Of a DNA stretch of 7,378 nt, positions 7,027 through 7,378 are shown piece after piece. The stretch is from Elusimicrobiales bacterium (lineage in GTDB: Bacteria; Elusimicrobiota; Elusimicrobia; Elusimicrobiales; UBA9959). Position 1 is the stretch's first letter. Each line of letters starts with the position of its first letter. The position numbers and the translations under genes were made by a program. Below the pieces are notes generated by a model that was not told where the DNA came from, made no database searches, and worked only from the letters and a program-made list of their open reading frames with translations. The DNA lies in NCBI GenBank assembly GCA_026416895.1, contig JAOAEH010000013.1, positions 1-7,378 of the forward strand, in the 5' to 3' direction.

Positions 7027-7100
7027 CGGCCTGTACGGGATTCGAACCCGTGATCTCCGCCTTGAGAGGGCGGCGTCCTAGGCCGCTAGACGAACAGGCC
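7027..7100 (-). tRNA. tRNA-Glu, anticodon CUC
   Basis: The minus strand folds as a complete cloverleaf. The 7-bp acceptor stem GGCCTGT/ACAGGCC (7094-7100 with 7028-7034) is perfect. The D arm is TCTAGCGGCCTAGGA, as in other tRNA-Glu genes. The anticodon stem CCGCC/GGCGG encloses loop CTCTCAA (7062-7068) with anticodon CUC at 7064-7066, and the T arm contains GGTTCGAATCC. The discriminator base is G (7027). CCA is not encoded and must be added after transcription. Resemblance to E. coli tRNA-Glu over the D and anticodon arms supports the identity. It is the first gene of a probable tRNA-htpX transcription unit. Confidence 0.97.
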
Positions 7101-7110
7101 TACTGTATAT

Positions 7111-7119
7111 ATTTTATCA
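7111..7119 (-). promoter_or_regulatory. Possible extended -10 promoter for tRNA-Glu
   Basis: On the minus strand TGATAAAAT gives an extended -10 (TG-N-TAAAAT) whose hexamer ends 10 bp before the first tRNA base, suiting a start just before the mature 5' end. No good -35 is seen at 16-18 bp upstream, so the call rests on the extended -10 and its position. Confidence 0.4.
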
Positions 7120-7268
7120 AATTTGGTAGGAAAGTTAGCACAAATCGAATCAAATCAAATATAATCTAACTATAATATGATACATCGCCTCAAAAATAAC
7201 CTAACCGAAGGGTTGTATGAAAAACTGTCCTCTTTTAATCATAAAATAAGCTTAAAGGAGGTATTATC

Positions 7269-7378
7269 ATGGACAACTCTTTTAATTATTCGTTTCGTAT
7301 GAAATACATTGAAAAACTCAAAACCCAATATCACAAATTAGATAGATTATCTAAGAAAAAGGCTATAGATAATGCTGT
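7269..7378 (+). CDS. Probable transposase or integrase-like protein, N-terminus only (runs off the right edge)
   Basis: The reading frame opens at ATG 7269 behind a strong AAAGGAGGT (7254-7262) and is uninterrupted for 36 codons to the window end. The visible peptide has a pattern YIEKLKTQYHKLDRLSKKKAIDNA (shown split: YIEKLKTQYHKL then DRLSKKKAIDNA). It is lysine-rich and predicted helical, resembling from memory the leading helix-turn-helix region of DDE/integrase-core transposases of the ISNCY/IS481-like kind. No catalytic residue lies within the window, so the class is tentative. It is the only plus-strand gene and diverges from tRNA-Glu. A transposon end might lie between 7101 and 7268, for example at TGTATGAAAAACTGTCCTC (7214-7232), but without the other end no terminal repeat can be confirmed. 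Confidence 0.5.
   Translation, partial: MDNSFNYSFRMKYIEKLKTQYHKLDRLSKKKAIDNA

Noticed and set aside
7141..7162. Short CAAAT/AATC direct repeats as iterons or a CRISPR fragment
   Set aside because: The units are 5-8 bp of AT-rich sequence without regular spacers; this is expected by chance at such composition.

Overview
The window is about 30% G+C or less by eye and comes from a diderm (Gram-negative-type) bacterium. It encodes a complete tripartite envelope efflux pump with an outer-membrane channel and a lipoprotein adaptor. The order channel, adaptor, RND transporter, together with an adaptor that lacks the usual alpha-helical hairpin, recalls the Borrelia BesC-BesA-BesB pump. A spirochaete or another AT-rich diderm is therefore plausible, but the taxon is not proven here. 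tRNA-Glu(CUC) is encoded without its CCA tail.

Layout. Everything from the left edge to 7119 reads on the minus strand. At the far right a divergent tRNA-Glu gene (7027-7100) runs, with no visible terminator, into htpX (6089-6991), a membrane zinc protease. A 97-bp gap then holds a near-consensus sigma-70 promoter and a TetR-type palindromic operator that abuts the next start codon. The pump operon follows: a 614-codon ORF that joins a complete TetR-family regulator to a complete TolC-family channel (4126-5970), a short lipoprotein adaptor (3257-4129, 4-bp overlap) and an RND transporter (166-3240, 16-bp gap). Just past the transporter stop lie an 18-bp inverted repeat, a strong promoter, and the 5' part of a GEMM-I (cyclic dinucleotide) riboswitch that leaves the window at base 1. 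The riboswitch controls an unseen gene to the left. On the plus strand, 7269-7378 is the start of a probable transposase that continues past the right edge.

How it works together. The operator is placed so that bound TetR would block the only promoter seen for the pump operon, giving autorepression relieved by a pump substrate or other ligand. The unusual point is that repressor and channel are one open reading frame. The TolC signal peptide starts directly at the normal C-terminal end of the TetR domain, and no AUG is available for separate translation of the channel. A ribosome-binding-site-like sequence remains at the junction. The second notable feature is the riboswitch: its ligand-contact position equivalent to G20 of the Vibrio Vc2 aptamer is A, the change associated with 3',3'-cGAMP recognition in GEMM-Ib riboswitches.
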